From the NCBI RefSeq assembly GCF_900142765.1, contig NZ_FRCB01000002.1:62001-126000 (forward strand): a DNA stretch of 64,000 nt, read 5' to 3'. Position 1 is the first letter of the stretch, and each line of letters starts with the position of its first letter. Below, one piece after another: positions 16,764 through 26,436 of this stretch. A model generated the notes under the pieces. The model worked only from the letters and a program-made list of their open reading frames with translations. It ran no database searches and was not told where the DNA came from. The stretch comes from Roseovarius litoreus. Its GTDB lineage: Bacteria; Pseudomonadota; Alphaproteobacteria; Rhodobacterales; Rhodobacteraceae. Position numbers and translations under genes: made by a program.

Positions 16764-17560
16764 GGCCTGTCCTTTGAAGCATTGCGCAACAGCATCTGCG
16801 CCAGGATGATGAGGGTGATCGAGCTGAGAAACGCCAGCGATCCGATCGCGTTGATACGCGGGCTGACCTGACCCTGAAGAAAGCCGAGGATTTTCACGGG
16901 CAGCGTTTCGTTCAGACCGGAAACGAACCAGGCTACCGCGAATTCATCGAAGGACACTGCCATCGTGATGAACAGCGCGGCAAGGATCGCGGGCTTGGTG
17001 AAGGGGATGATGACATGGCGCAGCGTGGCCCATTCATTGCCGCCGAGATTCCACGACGCCGCTTCGAGGTCGCGGTCCATCTGCGACAGGCGGAGGCGGA
17101 TGATCGCCATGGCGAAGGGGCTGCACATGACGCCATGCGCGATGATGACGGAAACGGTGCTGTCCGAAAGGTTGACCCGCGAAAGAAAGGCCAGCATCGC
17201 AAGCCCCAAGATGACCACCGGGATCGTGGGCGGCAGAAGGGAGAGGGCGAGATAGACCTTCTTGCCGAGAAAGTTGTAGCGAAAATCGGTATAGGCTCCG
17301 CCGAAGCCCAGCACCGTGGCGATCACCGCCACGATCAGGCCGACGATCACGGTATTGAAGAACCCGGCCCAGACGAAGGGATCTTCCCAGATCAGCCGAT
17401 ACCACTCGGTCGAGACTTCCCCGAGTGGGAGCGAGGGAAAACGATCCGAGTTGAGAGAAAAGACGAAGCTTCCAAGGATCGGCGCGAAGATGAAGAGCAC
17501 GCAGACCAGGATATAAAGCTTGAGACCTGCATTGATGAGACGGTTTCGGTTGCCGGTCAT
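16760..17560 (-). CDS. Spermidine/putrescine-type ABC permease (PotC-like)
   Basis: Protein of 266 aa with about six membrane helices and the coupling loop (DLEAASWNLGGNEWATLRHVIIPFTKPAI). It is the only full-length gene of this transporter. Both neighbours in the operon are broken, so it is probably not functional even though its frame is open. Its start overlaps the preceding permease remnant by 4 bp, the original operon spacing. Confidence 0.8.
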   Translation of the reverse strand: MTGNRNRLINAGLKLYILVCVLFIFAPILGSFVFSLNSDRFPSLPLGEVSTEWYRLIWEDPFVWAGFFNTVIVGLIVAVIATVLGFGGAYTDFRYNFLGKKVYLALSLLPPTIPVVILGLAMLAFLSRVNLSDSTVSVIIAHGVMCSPFAMAIIRLRLSQMDRDLEAASWNLGGNEWATLRHVIIPFTKPAILAALFITMAVSFDEFAVAWFVSGLNETLPVKILGFLQGQVSPRINAIGSLAFLSSITLIILAQMLLRNASKDRP

Positions 17561-17847
17561 TTTCCACGCTCCTTGTAGGCAAAGCTGATGGCGGCGAAGG
17601 CGACTGTCAGCACGGCGCTTGCCGTGGCCAGCATCGCCGAGCGCGCATAGGCGTCCCAGAAGGTGCCCCGTGTCAGAATGCGCTCCCAGTTGCCGAAATT
17701 CAGATCCGGCGTCATCTGGAAATTACGCACGCTCCAGAAGCTTATGGCGATCAGGAACAGCAGCGGAAAGGCGAAGAAGGCCAGTTGCCAGATCAGCAGC
17801 GGCAAGGACAACACGAGCGAAAACAGGCTGGGGCGGGATCGGGTCAT
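17557..17847 (-). pseudogene. Spermidine/putrescine-type ABC permease (PotB-like), internally deleted
   Basis: Only 96 aa remain of a family normally near 290. The first 80 residues are a normal N-terminus (hydrophobic helix, then NFGNWERILTRGTFWDAYARS). The sequence then passes directly into what looks like the last helix and basic tail (FAYKERGK) before the stop that overlaps the next gene. About 190 residues, including the coupling loop, are missing with the frame kept. Confidence 0.7.
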
Positions 17848-17919
17848 GTGTTCGGGCTTTCACTGGGGCAGGGACGAGGCCGCCGGACGCCGCGAGACGG
17901 GCGCCCGGCATCACTCGGG

Positions 17920-18780
17920 TCAGGCGCCCTTGTAGTCGGACCAGAAGTCGTTCCAGTCCTCGAGGCTTTGTTGCACGGGCAGTTGGCGATACTGGATGCG
18001 ACCCTCGCGAATCATGTCCATGGCGTTGCGGGTACCCAGAACCATGTTCTGGCGCTTGGCTTCGGCGAGGTTGTCGGCGTTGAGCATCTCCCAGCCCTTC
18101 TTGTTGGGCACCAATGCGGGATAGGCGGCCATGTCGGCTGATTTCGCCTGTCCTTCGGCCGAGGTGATCCACTGGATCCATTTGCGGGCCATCTCGTAAT
18201 TGGCCGTGCCCTTGCCGATCGAGAAGGACTCGGTCCATTGCAGGCCGCCTTCTTCGGGGATGGTGGTGCGGACCTTGGCACCGTTCTTTTCCAGCACGCC
18301 GGTGATCCAGTCGCCGATCCCGGCAAAGGCCAGCATCTGCCCGTCATTGAGCAATGAGAACGTGCCGCCATAGTCGAAGAACCCGCCGACCTGACCGCGC
18401 ATGGCCATCGTGGCCTCTTGCAGTTTGTCCCAGCCGGCATCGTCGATGTCATAGGCGGACGTATTGCCGGCGGCGAGGCTCATTTGCCCGAGATTGGGCA
18501 GATGCCAGTCGAAATGGCCGACCTTGCCGGTCACACGCTGGTCGGCGAAGACCGAATAGCTGGCGGCGTCCTTTTCGCTGAGAACATCGATATTATGCGC
18601 GACACCCAGAAAGCCGAAGCGCGTGATCACCGAATAGAGCGTGTCGCCCTGCCAATGGCCGGGGAATTTCTGAAATTCGGGGAAGAAATCGTCAAAGGCG
18701 TAATCGGCGGCATCGAGCGGCTCGATATAGCCTGCGGCATTGAGCTGTTGCACATATTCGGCGTCCGACAGGATTACGGT
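17920..18780 (-). pseudogene. Spermidine/putrescine-type binding protein, N-terminus deleted
   Basis: About 285 residues remain, ending with a normal PotD-like C-terminus (QSLEDWNDFWSDYKGA). The signal peptide and first 70-80 residues are absent: homology begins at about VILSDAEYVQQL (near 18775), and the upstream sequence is the creatinase remnant on the opposite strand. Without a signal peptide it cannot reach the periplasm. The usual operon order binding protein, PotB, PotC, PotA is still visible. Confidence 0.8.
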
Positions 18781-18781
18781 G

Positions 18782-19278
18782 GTGCAATCGGGCGATATCC
18801 TCAGCCTCAACACCTTTCCGATGATCTTCGGCTATTACACCGCGCTGGAGCGGACGCTGTTTTGCGACTCGGTGGATGATGCGAGCCTGGATGTCTGGGA
18901 AAAGAACGTGGCGGTGCATCGTCGCGGACTCAAGCTTATGAAGCCGGGTGCGCGCTGCATGGATATCGCGATCGAACTGAACGAGATGTATCGCGAATGG
19001 GACCTGCTGAAATACCGCTCGTTCGGCTATGGCCACAGCTTTGGCGTGCTCAGTCACTATTACGGGCGCGAGGCCGGGGTCGAACTGCGCGAGGATATCG
19101 ACACCGTGCTCAAGCCCGGCATGGTCGTGTCCATGGAGCCGATGGTCATGATCCCCGAAGGGTGCCCGGCGCGGGCGGCTACCGAGAGCATGATATCCTC
19201 GTGATCGGCGAGGATGGGGCGGAGAATATCACCGGGTTTCCCTTCGGTCCCGAGCATAACATCGTCGGGTCCAACTGA
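18782..19278 (+). pseudogene. Creatinase, N-terminal part deleted and frameshifted
   Basis: The remnant matches the C-terminal third of creatinase (creatine amidinohydrolase, M24 fold): GDILSLNTFPMIFGYYTALE, ELNEMYREWDLL, FGYGHSFGVLSHYYGREAGVELRED, and VVSMEPMVMIPEG. At about 19162 one base is missing (GGG-ATG-CCC reads GGG-TGCCC), which shifts the frame. The true ending (GAGGYREHDILVIGEDG to EHNIVGSN) continues in the next frame to 19278. The first roughly 260 residues are gone. Together with the transporter and regulator remnants, this was probably a creatine-use locus. Confidence 0.85.
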
Positions 19279-19316
19279 TCGCACGCGATGGGCAATGGCC
19301 TTTCGGTGATGATTGC

Positions 19317-19347
19317 GGCGGCCAGCGTTTTCCTGACGCTGGCCGCC
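19317..19347 (+). terminator. Perfect GC-rich hairpin after the creatinase remnant
   Basis: A 12-bp perfect stem (GGCGGCCAGCGT with ACGCTGGCCGCC) and 7-nt loop, 38 bp after the remnant's stop. It has no T-run. The remaining sequence to 19548 shows no supported gene. Confidence 0.4.
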
Positions 19348-19548
19348 ATTGCCTGTGCGCCACCCAAAGGGGCGGGCGGCGCCGAGCAAACATGTGCCGC
19401 CCTGCGGATGCCGGTTGCTGGCGCTGCAGCCTTCGGCGTATCCTTTTGTCCAAGGCGCGAGTGAGGCGACGATGCTGCATTCAGGACGCGGCACGCCCCC
19501 TGTCGGGCGCCGTACCGCGCCCCCGCATTGAGGATGACAGGTGCTTGG

Positions 19549-20178
19549 ATGGATGATGTTTCGCTTGGTCTGATGCTCGATCTGGTCGGAACATTCGTCT
19601 TCGGTCTGAGCGGGGCGACACTGGCGGTGCGCCGGGACTTCGACATTTTCGGCATTCTGGTTCTGGCCATCGCTGCGGCCCTCGCGGGAGGCGTGATCCG
19701 GGATGTCTTTCTGGGTGCCACACCGCCAGCCGCATTCAGCGACACGCGCTATATCGCAGCCGCCGCGTTGGCGGCTGGCGCCGCGTTCGTCGGATACCGT
19801 GTGATCGAACGGCTCGCCAAGCCCGTGATGCTGCTCGATGCGCTTGGTCTGGGCCTGTTTGCGGTCAGCGGATGCCGCAAGGCGCTGGAGGCCGGTCTTG
19901 ATCCGCTGCCGGCTGTCATTCTGGGCGTGGTGACGGCGGTGGGTGGCGGCGCGCTGCGCGATATGCTGGTCGCGGAGCCGCCCCGCGTGCTGCGCGAAGA
20001 GGTCTATGCGCTGGCGGCGCTGATCGGGGCGGTCATCGTGGTCGCGGGAGATATGATGGCGCTTCCGCCCGGCTGGGCGGCGGCGATCGGCGTGGTGATG
20101 ACGGCGGGGTTCCGCATCGTCAGCGTCTGGCGCGGATGGAACGCTCCGCGCGCGCCCGGATCAGGCAAACCCCGCTGA
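19549..20178 (+). CDS. TRIC/UPF0126-family membrane protein
   Basis: Protein of 209 aa with seven membrane helices and two copies of the family repeat: GLSGATLAVRRDFDIFGILV with GGVIRDVFLG, then GLFAVSGCRKALE with GGGALRDMLV. Bacterial members related to TRIC channels form trimeric cation channels or glycine-related transporters; the substrate is uncertain. The start at 19549 has GACAGG eight bases upstream. Confidence 0.87.
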   Translation: MDDVSLGLMLDLVGTFVFGLSGATLAVRRDFDIFGILVLAIAAALAGGVIRDVFLGATPPAAFSDTRYIAAAALAAGAAFVGYRVIERLAKPVMLLDALGLGLFAVSGCRKALEAGLDPLPAVILGVVTAVGGGALRDMLVAEPPRVLREEVYALAALIGAVIVVAGDMMALPPGWAAAIGVVMTAGFRIVSVWRGWNAPRAPGSGKPR

Positions 20179-20280
20179 GCGGTCCCAGCCGGAGAGGCCT
20201 TGCCCGGGACCGCGCGCTTGCCGGCGTGTGCGGGTTTGAGCCGCGGTCTTCGTCCTGCGGCGGCGCGCAGGTCATGGGCG

Positions 20281-20325
20281 GGGGCCTCCGGCGGGGATAT
20301 TTGAGGCCAGAAGAAGCGCCGGGAT
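20281..20325 (+). repeat. GGGATATTT/GCCAGAAGAA dispersed repeat
   Basis: GGCCTCCGGCGGGGATATTT then GAGGCCAGAAGAAGCG. GGCCTC and GAGGCC pair across the core. It lies between the convergent TRIC-like and DUF2842 genes. It is nearly identical over about 45 bp to the copy at 46591. Confidence 0.65.
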
Positions 20326-20393
20326 GCGAGATCACGGACGCATGAGCCAATCGCGCAGGCGGCAAGGCAGGACGCGCGCGGGACAGGCAGGTG

Positions 20394-20630
20394 TCAGCGT
20401 CCCTCGTCCTCGGGCGGGGCGTCGGGGTCGGGTTGGCCGATGCCCTTGAAGATGAATTTGAACGGCGTGATCCACAAGAACCCGAGGCCCACATAGATCG
20501 CGAACTCTACCCAGAGCGGGGGGCGGTCGAAGAGATCGACCAGGTTGACGGCTGCCACGATATAGAGCGGCAGGCCGATCAGCAGGATCACCAGGGACCA
20601 GCGCTTGCGCGCCTTGTAGCTCAGCTGCAT
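20394..20630 (-). CDS. DUF2842 family small membrane protein
   Basis: Protein of 78 aa with two helices (about residues 11-33 and 41-60) separated by DLFDRPPLWVE, then a cytoplasmic tail (FKFIFKGIGQPDPDAPPEDE). This pattern is the DUF2842 signature, common in Rhodobacterales. The function is unknown. It lies 27 bp after purA on the same strand. Confidence 0.82.
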   Translation of the reverse strand: MQLSYKARKRWSLVILLIGLPLYIVAAVNLVDLFDRPPLWVEFAIYVGLGFLWITPFKFIFKGIGQPDPDAPPEDEGR

Positions 20631-20657
20631 ATGCCCTCCGCTTCGGGGTGGATCGGA

Positions 20658-21953
20658 TCAATCGGCGAACGGATCGGTCACGAGGATCGTGTCTTCGCGC
20701 TCGGGTGAGGTGGAAAGTAGGGCAACGGGGCAGTCGATCAACTCTTCGACGCGGCGCACGTATTTGATCGCGTTGGCGGGCAGATCGGCCCAGCTGCGCG
20801 CGCCTTCGGTCGACTCGCTCCAGCCGGGCATTTCCTCGTAGATGGGGCGGCAGCGGGCCTGCTGATCGGCGGCTGTCGGAAGGTAGTCCATCCGCTGGCC
20901 GTCAAGCTCGTAGGCGACGCAGATCTTGAGCGTCTCGAACCCGTCGAGCACATCGAGCTTGGTCAGGGAAATGCCGTTGACGCCGCTTGTCGCACAGGTC
21001 TGGCGCACGAGGGCCGCATCGAACCAGCCGCAGCGGCGCTTGCGGCCGGTGACCGTGCCGAACTCATGCCCGCGCGTGCCGAGCCGCGTGCCGTCTTCGT
21101 CTTCAAGCTCGGTCGGGAAGGGGCCTTCGCCCACACGGGTGGTATAGGCCTTGACGATGCCCAGCACGTAATCGATCGATCCCGGTCCCAGCCCGACGCC
21201 GGTGGCGGCCTGTCCCGCGATCACGTTCGAGGAGGTGACGAAGGGATAGGTGCCGAAATCGATATCCAGAAGCGCGCCCTGAGCGCCTTCGAAGAGGATG
21301 CGCTGACCGGCCTTGCGCCGTTCTCCCAGCACCTTCCAGACGGGCGCCGCGAAAGGCAGGACCTGTGGTGCGATCTCCTTGAGCTGCGCGATCAGGGCGT
21401 CGCGGTCCACCGGGGCGATGCCAAGGCCGCGCCGCAGCGGATCGTGGTGCTGCAGCGCCCGGTCGATCCGCGCCACCAGTGTCGCCTCGTCCGACAGATC
21501 GGCCACCCGCACCGAACGCCGGCCCACCTTGTCCTCATAGGCCGGCCCGATCCCGCGCCCGGTTGTGCCGATCTTGGTGCCCTTGGAGGCCGCTTCCTCG
21601 CGGGCGCGGTCCAGTTCGCCATGGATGGGCAGGATCAGCGGCGTGTTCTCGGCGATCATCAGTGTTTCGGGCGAGATCTCGACGCCCTGGTCGCGGATCG
21701 ACGCGATCTCTTTCACCAGGTGCCACGGATCGAGCACCACGCCATTGCCGATCACGCTCAGCTTGCCGCCCCGCACCACACCCGAGGGCAGGGCGTTGAG
21801 CTTGTAGACCTTGCCGTCGATCACCAGCGTGTGCCCGGCATTGTGCCCGCCCTGAAAGCGGACGATCACATCGGCGCGCTGGCTGAGCCAGTCGACGATC
21901 TTGCCTTTTCCCTCGTCGCCCCACTGGGCGCCCACGACGACGACATTTGCCAT
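20658..21953 (-). CDS. purA: Adenylosuccinate synthetase
   Basis: Protein of 431 aa, normal length. It joins IMP and aspartate with GTP to make adenylosuccinate, the first committed step to AMP, in the cytoplasm. The N-terminal GTP-binding motif ([19 protein letters not shown]), the catalytic Asp/His region (GGHNAGHT) and [14 protein letters not shown] are all present. The start at 21953 is the family start ([10 protein letters not shown]), with GAGAGGATCATC upstream. The divergent neighbour is secG. Confidence 0.97.
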   Translation of the reverse strand: MANVVVVGAQWGDEGKGKIVDWLSQRADVIVRFQGGHNAGHTLVIDGKVYKLNALPSGVVRGGKLSVIGNGVVLDPWHLVKEIASIRDQGVEISPETLMIAENTPLILPIHGELDRAREEAASKGTKIGTTGRGIGPAYEDKVGRRSVRVADLSDEATLVARIDRALQHHDPLRRGLGIAPVDRDALIAQLKEIAPQVLPFAAPVWKVLGERRKAGQRILFEGAQGALLDIDFGTYPFVTSSNVIAGQAATGVGLGPGSIDYVLGIVKAYTTRVGEGPFPTELEDEDGTRLGTRGHEFGTVTGRKRRCGWFDAALVRQTCATSGVNGISLTKLDVLDGFETLKICVAYELDGQRMDYLPTAADQQARCRPIYEEMPGWSESTEGARSWADLPANAIKYVRRVEELIDCPVALLSTSPEREDTILVTDPFAD

Positions 21954-22139
21954 GATGATCCTCTCGGTGATGGTCTTCGGACGAAACCCGCGCCGGTATA
22001 GCGGGCCGCGCGGCTGCGTGAAACAGCAAATTGACACCGTCTGGCGGGTGTGGGCCGATTGTCGGGTTGCGGGGTGCGCCCGAATTGCATAGATAGCCCG
22101 TCAGACGCCACCACCCGTATCCGACAAAGGCCGCCCTCA

Positions 22140-22505
22140 ATGGAAAACGTCGTCCTCACCGTGCATCTCCTTCTGGCCCTCGCCCTGATCGGCGTGGTGC
22201 TGCTGCAGCGCTCCGAAGGCGGGGGGCTTGGCATGGGCGGTGGCGGTGGCGGCGCCATGACCGGCCGGGCCGCGGCCACGGCTCTGGGCAAGGTCACCTG
22301 GATCCTGGCGATCGCCTTCATCATCACGTCGCTGACGCTTACTGTTCTGGCGGCGCAAAAGGCGGGCGGGTCGTCCGTGCTCGACCGGATCACCGACGCG
22401 CCGCTGCGCGAAGAGCCGGCCGATCCGGTTCTGCCCGGCACGGGCGGCGATCTGCTGCCGCCGGCTGCGGACGATACCGCGCCGCTCACGCCGACAGCCG
22501 ACTGA
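22140..22505 (+). CDS. secG: Protein translocase subunit SecG
   Basis: Protein of 121 aa with two membrane helices around a glycine-rich loop (LQRSEGGGLGMGGGGGGAM), the SecG hallmark, and an Ala/Pro-rich tail as in other alphaproteobacteria. It is part of the SecYEG channel and aids SecA-driven export. It lies 172 bp upstream of pyrG, a common arrangement in this group. Confidence 0.93.
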   Translation: MENVVLTVHLLLALALIGVVLLQRSEGGGLGMGGGGGGAMTGRAAATALGKVTWILAIAFIITSLTLTVLAAQKAGGSSVLDRITDAPLREEPADPVLPGTGGDLLPPAADDTAPLTPTAD

Positions 22506-22637
22506 CCACAATGGCTTGATGAATGGCCGACAGCCGCAACAGCATCTTGCGGTAAGCTTGCGCATGTCGCGAGAATCCATTATATGTCGAGTCCCGTGAT
22601 GCCATGGCCGAATCCGGCTGGACAGGGCTCTGAACTG

Positions 22638-22651
22638 GCCTGATATCAGGC
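22638..22651. promoter_or_regulatory. 14-bp perfect palindrome upstream of pyrG
   Basis: GCCTGATATCAGGC ends 26 bp before the pyrG start codon. A perfect 14-bp palindrome at this position could be an operator or a small leader hairpin. No T-run follows, so it is not an intrinsic terminator. Confidence 0.4.
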
Positions 22652-22677
22652 TGACACTCACGGGGGATCGCCAGCGC

Positions 22678-24321
22678 ATGGCACGGTATATTTTCATTAC
22701 GGGCGGCGTCGTTTCCTCACTCGGCAAGGGGCTGGCCTCGGCGGCACTGGGCGCGCTGTTGCAGGCGCGCGGCTTCTCTGTCCGCCTGCGCAAGCTCGAT
22801 CCCTATCTCAACGTCGATCCCGGCACGATGTCGCCTTTCGAACATGGCGAGGTGTTCGTCACCGATGACGGCGCGGAAACCGATCTCGATCTGGGACATT
22901 ACGAACGCTTCACGGGTGTGCCTGCCCGGATGAGCGACTCGGTCAGCTCGGGGCGCATCTACTCCAACGTGCTCGAGAAAGAGCGCCGCGGCGATTACCT
23001 GGGCAAGACGATCCAGGTCGTCCCGCATGTGACCAACGAGATCAAGGACTGGCTCGCCATCGGCGATGACGAGGTCGATTTCATGCTCTGCGAGATCGGC
23101 GGCACGGTGGGCGACATCGAGGGGCTGCCCTTCTTCGAGGCGATCCGCCAGTTCGGCCATGACCGTCCGCGTGGCAATTGCATCTACATGCATCTGACGC
23201 TGTTGCCCTATCTTGCCGCCAGTGGCGAGCTCAAGACCAAGCCGACCCAGCATTCGGTCAAGGAGCTGCAATCCATCGGCATCGCGCCCGATATCCTTGT
23301 CTGCCGCTCCGAGCAGCCCATTCCCGACAAGGAACGCGAGAAGATCGCGCTATTTTGCAATGTGCGCAAATCCGACGTGATCCCGGCCTATGACCTCGGC
23401 TCGATCTACGAGGCGCCGCTTGCCTATCATCACGAGGGGCTCGATCAGGCGGTGCTCGACGCGTTCCAGATTTCTCCCGCGCCCAAGCCCGACCTCAGCA
23501 AATGGCTCGATGTGGTGGACCGCATCCACCATACCGACGGCGAGGTGACGGTGGCCATTGTCGGCAAATACACCCAGCTCGAGGATGCCTACAAATCCAT
23601 CAAGGAGGCGCTGACCCATGGCGGCATGGCCAACCGCGTCAAGGTGCGCGTGCAATGGGTCGATGCCGAGATCTTCGATACCGAGGATCCCGCCCCCCAT
23701 CTCGAGGGCTTCCATGCGATTCTCGTGCCCGGCGGCTTCGGCGAGCGCGGCACCGAAGGCAAGATCAAGGCGGCGCAGTTCGCCCGCGAGCGCAAGATCC
23801 CCTATCTCGGCATCTGCCTCGGCATGCAGATGGCGGTGATCGAGGCGGCGCGCAATCTCGCCGGATTGACCGATGCCGGCTCCGAGGAATTCGACCATGA
23901 AGCCGGAAAGAAACGCTTCACCCCCGTGGTCTATCACCTCAAGGAATGGGTGCAGGGCAACGAAAAGGTCAAGCGCAACGTCTCGGACGACAAGGGCGGC
24001 ACCATGCGCCTAGGCGCCTATGATGCCACCTTGAAAGAAGGCAGCCGCGTGGCCGGGGTCTATGGCACCACCGCGATCGACGAGCGTCACCGCCACCGCT
24101 ACGAGGTGGATATCAAGTATCGCGAAAAACTCGAAGCGGTCGGCCTGTGCTTTTCCGGCATGTCGCCCGATGGCCGGCTTCCCGAAATCGTGGAATGGTC
24201 GGATCACCCCTGGTTCATCGGCGTGCAGTTCCACCCCGAGCTGAAATCCAAACCCTTCGCGCCGCATCCGCTGTTCGCGGATTTCATCCGCGCCGCGCTG
24301 GAAACCTCGCGACTGGTCTGA
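22678..24321 (+). CDS. pyrG: CTP synthase
   Basis: Protein of 547 aa. It makes CTP from UTP using ATP and glutamine. The N-terminal synthase domain begins with [19 protein letters not shown] and carries the ATP site. The C-terminal class I glutaminase has the nucleophilic Cys in GICLGMQ and a catalytic His/Glu in FHPEL. The length is normal and the start is the family start. It is followed by a dispersed repeat between pyrG and the convergent ribA. Confidence 0.98.
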   Translation: MARYIFITGGVVSSLGKGLASAALGALLQARGFSVRLRKLDPYLNVDPGTMSPFEHGEVFVTDDGAETDLDLGHYERFTGVPARMSDSVSSGRIYSNVLEKERRGDYLGKTIQVVPHVTNEIKDWLAIGDDEVDFMLCEIGGTVGDIEGLPFFEAIRQFGHDRPRGNCIYMHLTLLPYLAASGELKTKPTQHSVKELQSIGIAPDILVCRSEQPIPDKEREKIALFCNVRKSDVIPAYDLGSIYEAPLAYHHEGLDQAVLDAFQISPAPKPDLSKWLDVVDRIHHTDGEVTVAIVGKYTQLEDAYKSIKEALTHGGMANRVKVRVQWVDAEIFDTEDPAPHLEGFHAILVPGGFGERGTEGKIKAAQFARERKIPYLGICLGMQMAVIEAARNLAGLTDAGSEEFDHEAGKKRFTPVVYHLKEWVQGNEKVKRNVSDDKGGTMRLGAYDATLKEGSRVAGVYGTTAIDERHRHRYEVDIKYREKLEAVGLCFSGMSPDGRLPEIVEWSDHPWFIGVQFHPELKSKPFAPHPLFADFIRAALETSRLV

Positions 24322-24350
24322 CCCCGGCCGATTGGCGCGGCGCAATCGGC

Positions 24351-24387
24351 GTTTCTTCTGGCCTCAAATATCCCCGCCGGAGGCCCC
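24351..24387 (-). repeat. GGGATATTT/GCCAGAAGAA dispersed repeat
   Basis: On the minus strand GGCCTCCGGCGGGGATATTT is followed by GAGGCCAGAAGAAAC. It lies 30 bp after the pyrG stop and 29 bp after the convergent ribA stop. Confidence 0.65.
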
Positions 24388-24415
24388 CGCCTCAGATTGG
24401 CACCACGCCGCAGGA

Positions 24416-25507
24416 TTACAGCAGGTGGCCGGATTTCGCCGCCTTGGTGGCCAGATAGGCGCGGTTATGGCTGTTCTCGCCCACCTTCAGGGGCACGCGT
24501 TCGGACACGGTGACGCCGCATTGCTCCATCATGGCGATCTTGCCGGGATTGTTGGTCAGCAGTCGGACCGACGAAAAGCCCATCCGCTTGAGAATGTCGG
24601 CGCCGATGCGGAAATCGCGCTCGTCATCCTCGAATCCCAGCCGGTGATTGGCTTCGACCGTGTCAAAGCCCTGATCCTGCAGGCTATAGGCGCGCATCTT
24701 GTTGGCAAGGCCGATGCCGCGCCCTTCCTGATTGAGATAGAGCAGTACGCCCGCGCCCTCGGCGCCCATCTGGGCGAGGGCACCGCGCAATTGCGGGCCG
24801 CAGTCGCATTTCAGACTGCCCATCAGGTCGCCGGTGAAACAGGCCGAATGCAACCGCGCCAGAACCGGGGCGTCGCGGCGGGGCTGGCCGATCTCGATGG
24901 CGTAATGCTCCTCGCCGCCATCTTCGGGACGGAAGATATGCAGCCGGCCCGCCTCGGACACGGCCAGCGGCAGCCGGGCGCTCACCACCGGATCGAGCGG
25001 GCTTGACCGCGACATGAGCGCTGCCGCTTCCACGCCGGGGATCCGGGTCAGGTGGTGGGCCTCGGCAAACGCTTCGGGGGCTGTCAGATCCAGCATCAGC
25101 GCCGCGGGCAAGAGGCGCGCGGATTTCACCAGATCGAGCGCCAGACGGTGCAGATCCGCCGATCCGTCGCGCGCCGTCATCAGCGGGCCTTTCATAGGGG
25201 TCTTCAGATCGTCGGCGGGATCGGCCACCCCCAGAACCCATGACAGGCTGGCATCGGGGGGCACGATCACCCGCGCCAGATCGCCGTCATAGGCCCGCGC
25301 CTTGAGCGTCTGCGCGCGTCGCGCGCTGATCGCCAGAACCGGCTGCTGTCCAAGCGCGCGCAGATCGGCCAGACGCTGCGCATCCAGCGTTTCGGCAGCC
25401 AGGACCAGCGCGGCCTCGCACTCGTTCTGCAGCACCACGGGCACGCCCATGCGCAGATCGGCTCTGGCCCGGGCGAGCGTTTCGATCAGGTCGGGGGCAA
25501 GGGTCAT
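24416..25507 (-). CDS. ribA: GTP cyclohydrolase II with N-terminal extension
   Basis: Protein of 363 aa. The C-terminal 200 residues are a complete RibA domain: zinc ligands in CFTGDLMGSLKCDCG, the catalytic region in LNQEGRGIGLANKM, and LLTNNPGKI. It converts GTP to the first riboflavin precursor. The first 160 residues are an extra domain without the DHBP-synthase acid motif, so a degenerate RibB-like domain is possible. The start at 25507 has GAAAGG upstream. It is divergent from a response-regulator gene. Confidence 0.92.
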   Translation of the reverse strand: MTLAPDLIETLARARADLRMGVPVVLQNECEAALVLAAETLDAQRLADLRALGQQPVLAISARRAQTLKARAYDGDLARVIVPPDASLSWVLGVADPADDLKTPMKGPLMTARDGSADLHRLALDLVKSARLLPAALMLDLTAPEAFAEAHHLTRIPGVEAAALMSRSSPLDPVVSARLPLAVSEAGRLHIFRPEDGGEEHYAIEIGQPRRDAPVLARLHSACFTGDLMGSLKCDCGPQLRGALAQMGAEGAGVLLYLNQEGRGIGLANKMRAYSLQDQGFDTVEANHRLGFEDDERDFRIGADILKRMGFSSVRLLTNNPGKIAMMEQCGVTVSERVPLKVGENSHNRAYLATKAAKSGHLL

Positions 25508-25669
25508 GGCGGGCCTTTCCAGATTTCGGCCCGACAGATGTAGGGCTTTTTGAAACGAAATGAAATATTCCCTCGCAACCCAACACGTGGGCGTGAAGGG
25601 GATGTTGCAAATCTTGCTCTTTGGCATCTTCGGGCGCATTTGTGATCAAACAGCGCGAGGATGATTGTG

Positions 25670-26356
25670 ATGGGACAGCTCAAGAAAATACTTCTGGTGG
25701 ACGATGACGAGGATCTGCGCGAGGCGCTGAGCGAACAGCTCGTGATGACCGAGGATTTCGACGTCTTCGAAGCCGGCACCGGCGCGGATGCGATGGCCCG
25801 TGCGCGCGACGGCATTTATGATCTGGTGATCCTCGATGTCGGTCTGCCCGATACCGATGGCCGCGAATTGTGCCGGCTCATGCGCAAGCAGGGCGTGAAA
25901 GCGCCGATCATGATGCTGACGGGCCATGACGGGGATGCCGACACGATCCTCGGGCTTGATGCGGGCGCCAATGACTATATCACCAAGCCCTTCAAGTTCC
26001 CGGTTCTGCTGGCGCGGATCCGTGCGCAGTTGCGTCAGCACGAGCAGTCCGAGGACGCGATTTTCCAGCTTGGACCCTATACGTTCAAGCCCGCGATGAA
26101 GATCCTCATCGACGAAAGCGACCGCAAGATCCGCCTGACCGAGAAGGAAACCAATATCCTGAAATTCCTGTATCGCTCGCCGGATGGCGTTGTGGCACGC
26201 GATGTGCTTCTTCATGAGGTGTGGGGCTACAATGCCGGTGTGACGACGCATACGCTGGAGACGCATATCTACCGCCTGCGCCAGAAGATCGAGCCGGACC
26301 CCTCGAACGCGCGTCTGCTGGTCACGGAATCGGGCGGTTATCGTCTTTTGATGTGA
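25670..26356 (+). CDS. OmpR-family response regulator (orphan)
   Basis: Protein of 228 aa. The receiver has DDDED at the N-terminus, phospho-acceptor Asp in VILDVGLPDTDG, LTGHD and the Lys in YITKPFKF. The winged-helix DNA-binding domain ends ARLLVTESGGYRLL. No kinase gene is adjacent, so it is an orphan in this window. The start at 25670 (MGQLKK) is preferred to 25661. The candidate sRNA follows its stop. Confidence 0.9.
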   Translation: MGQLKKILLVDDDEDLREALSEQLVMTEDFDVFEAGTGADAMARARDGIYDLVILDVGLPDTDGRELCRLMRKQGVKAPIMMLTGHDGDADTILGLDAGANDYITKPFKFPVLLARIRAQLRQHEQSEDAIFQLGPYTFKPAMKILIDESDRKIRLTEKETNILKFLYRSPDGVVARDVLLHEVWGYNAGVTTHTLETHIYRLRQKIEPDPSNARLLVTESGGYRLLM

Positions 26357-26388
26357 CACCGGCACGCAACCTGCAGGGTTGATTGATA

Positions 26389-26402
26389 TTGACCCAGATC
26401 AA
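26389..26402 (+). promoter_or_regulatory. FNR-like box
   Basis: TTGACCCAGATCAA matches the TTGAT-N4-ATCAA consensus of FNR/FnrL regulators at nine of ten positions. Its centre (26395.5) is 41.5 bp upstream of 26437, and CATCCT at 26425-26430 fits a -10 element for that start. This is class II FNR-activation geometry. Confidence 0.6.
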
Positions 26403-26436
26403 TGCAGGCGGTCGCGCGTTGCGGCATCCTGAACCC

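Noticed and set aside
22506..22637. Possible tRNA between secG and pyrG
   Set aside because: No acceptor stem or T-loop pattern could be built.
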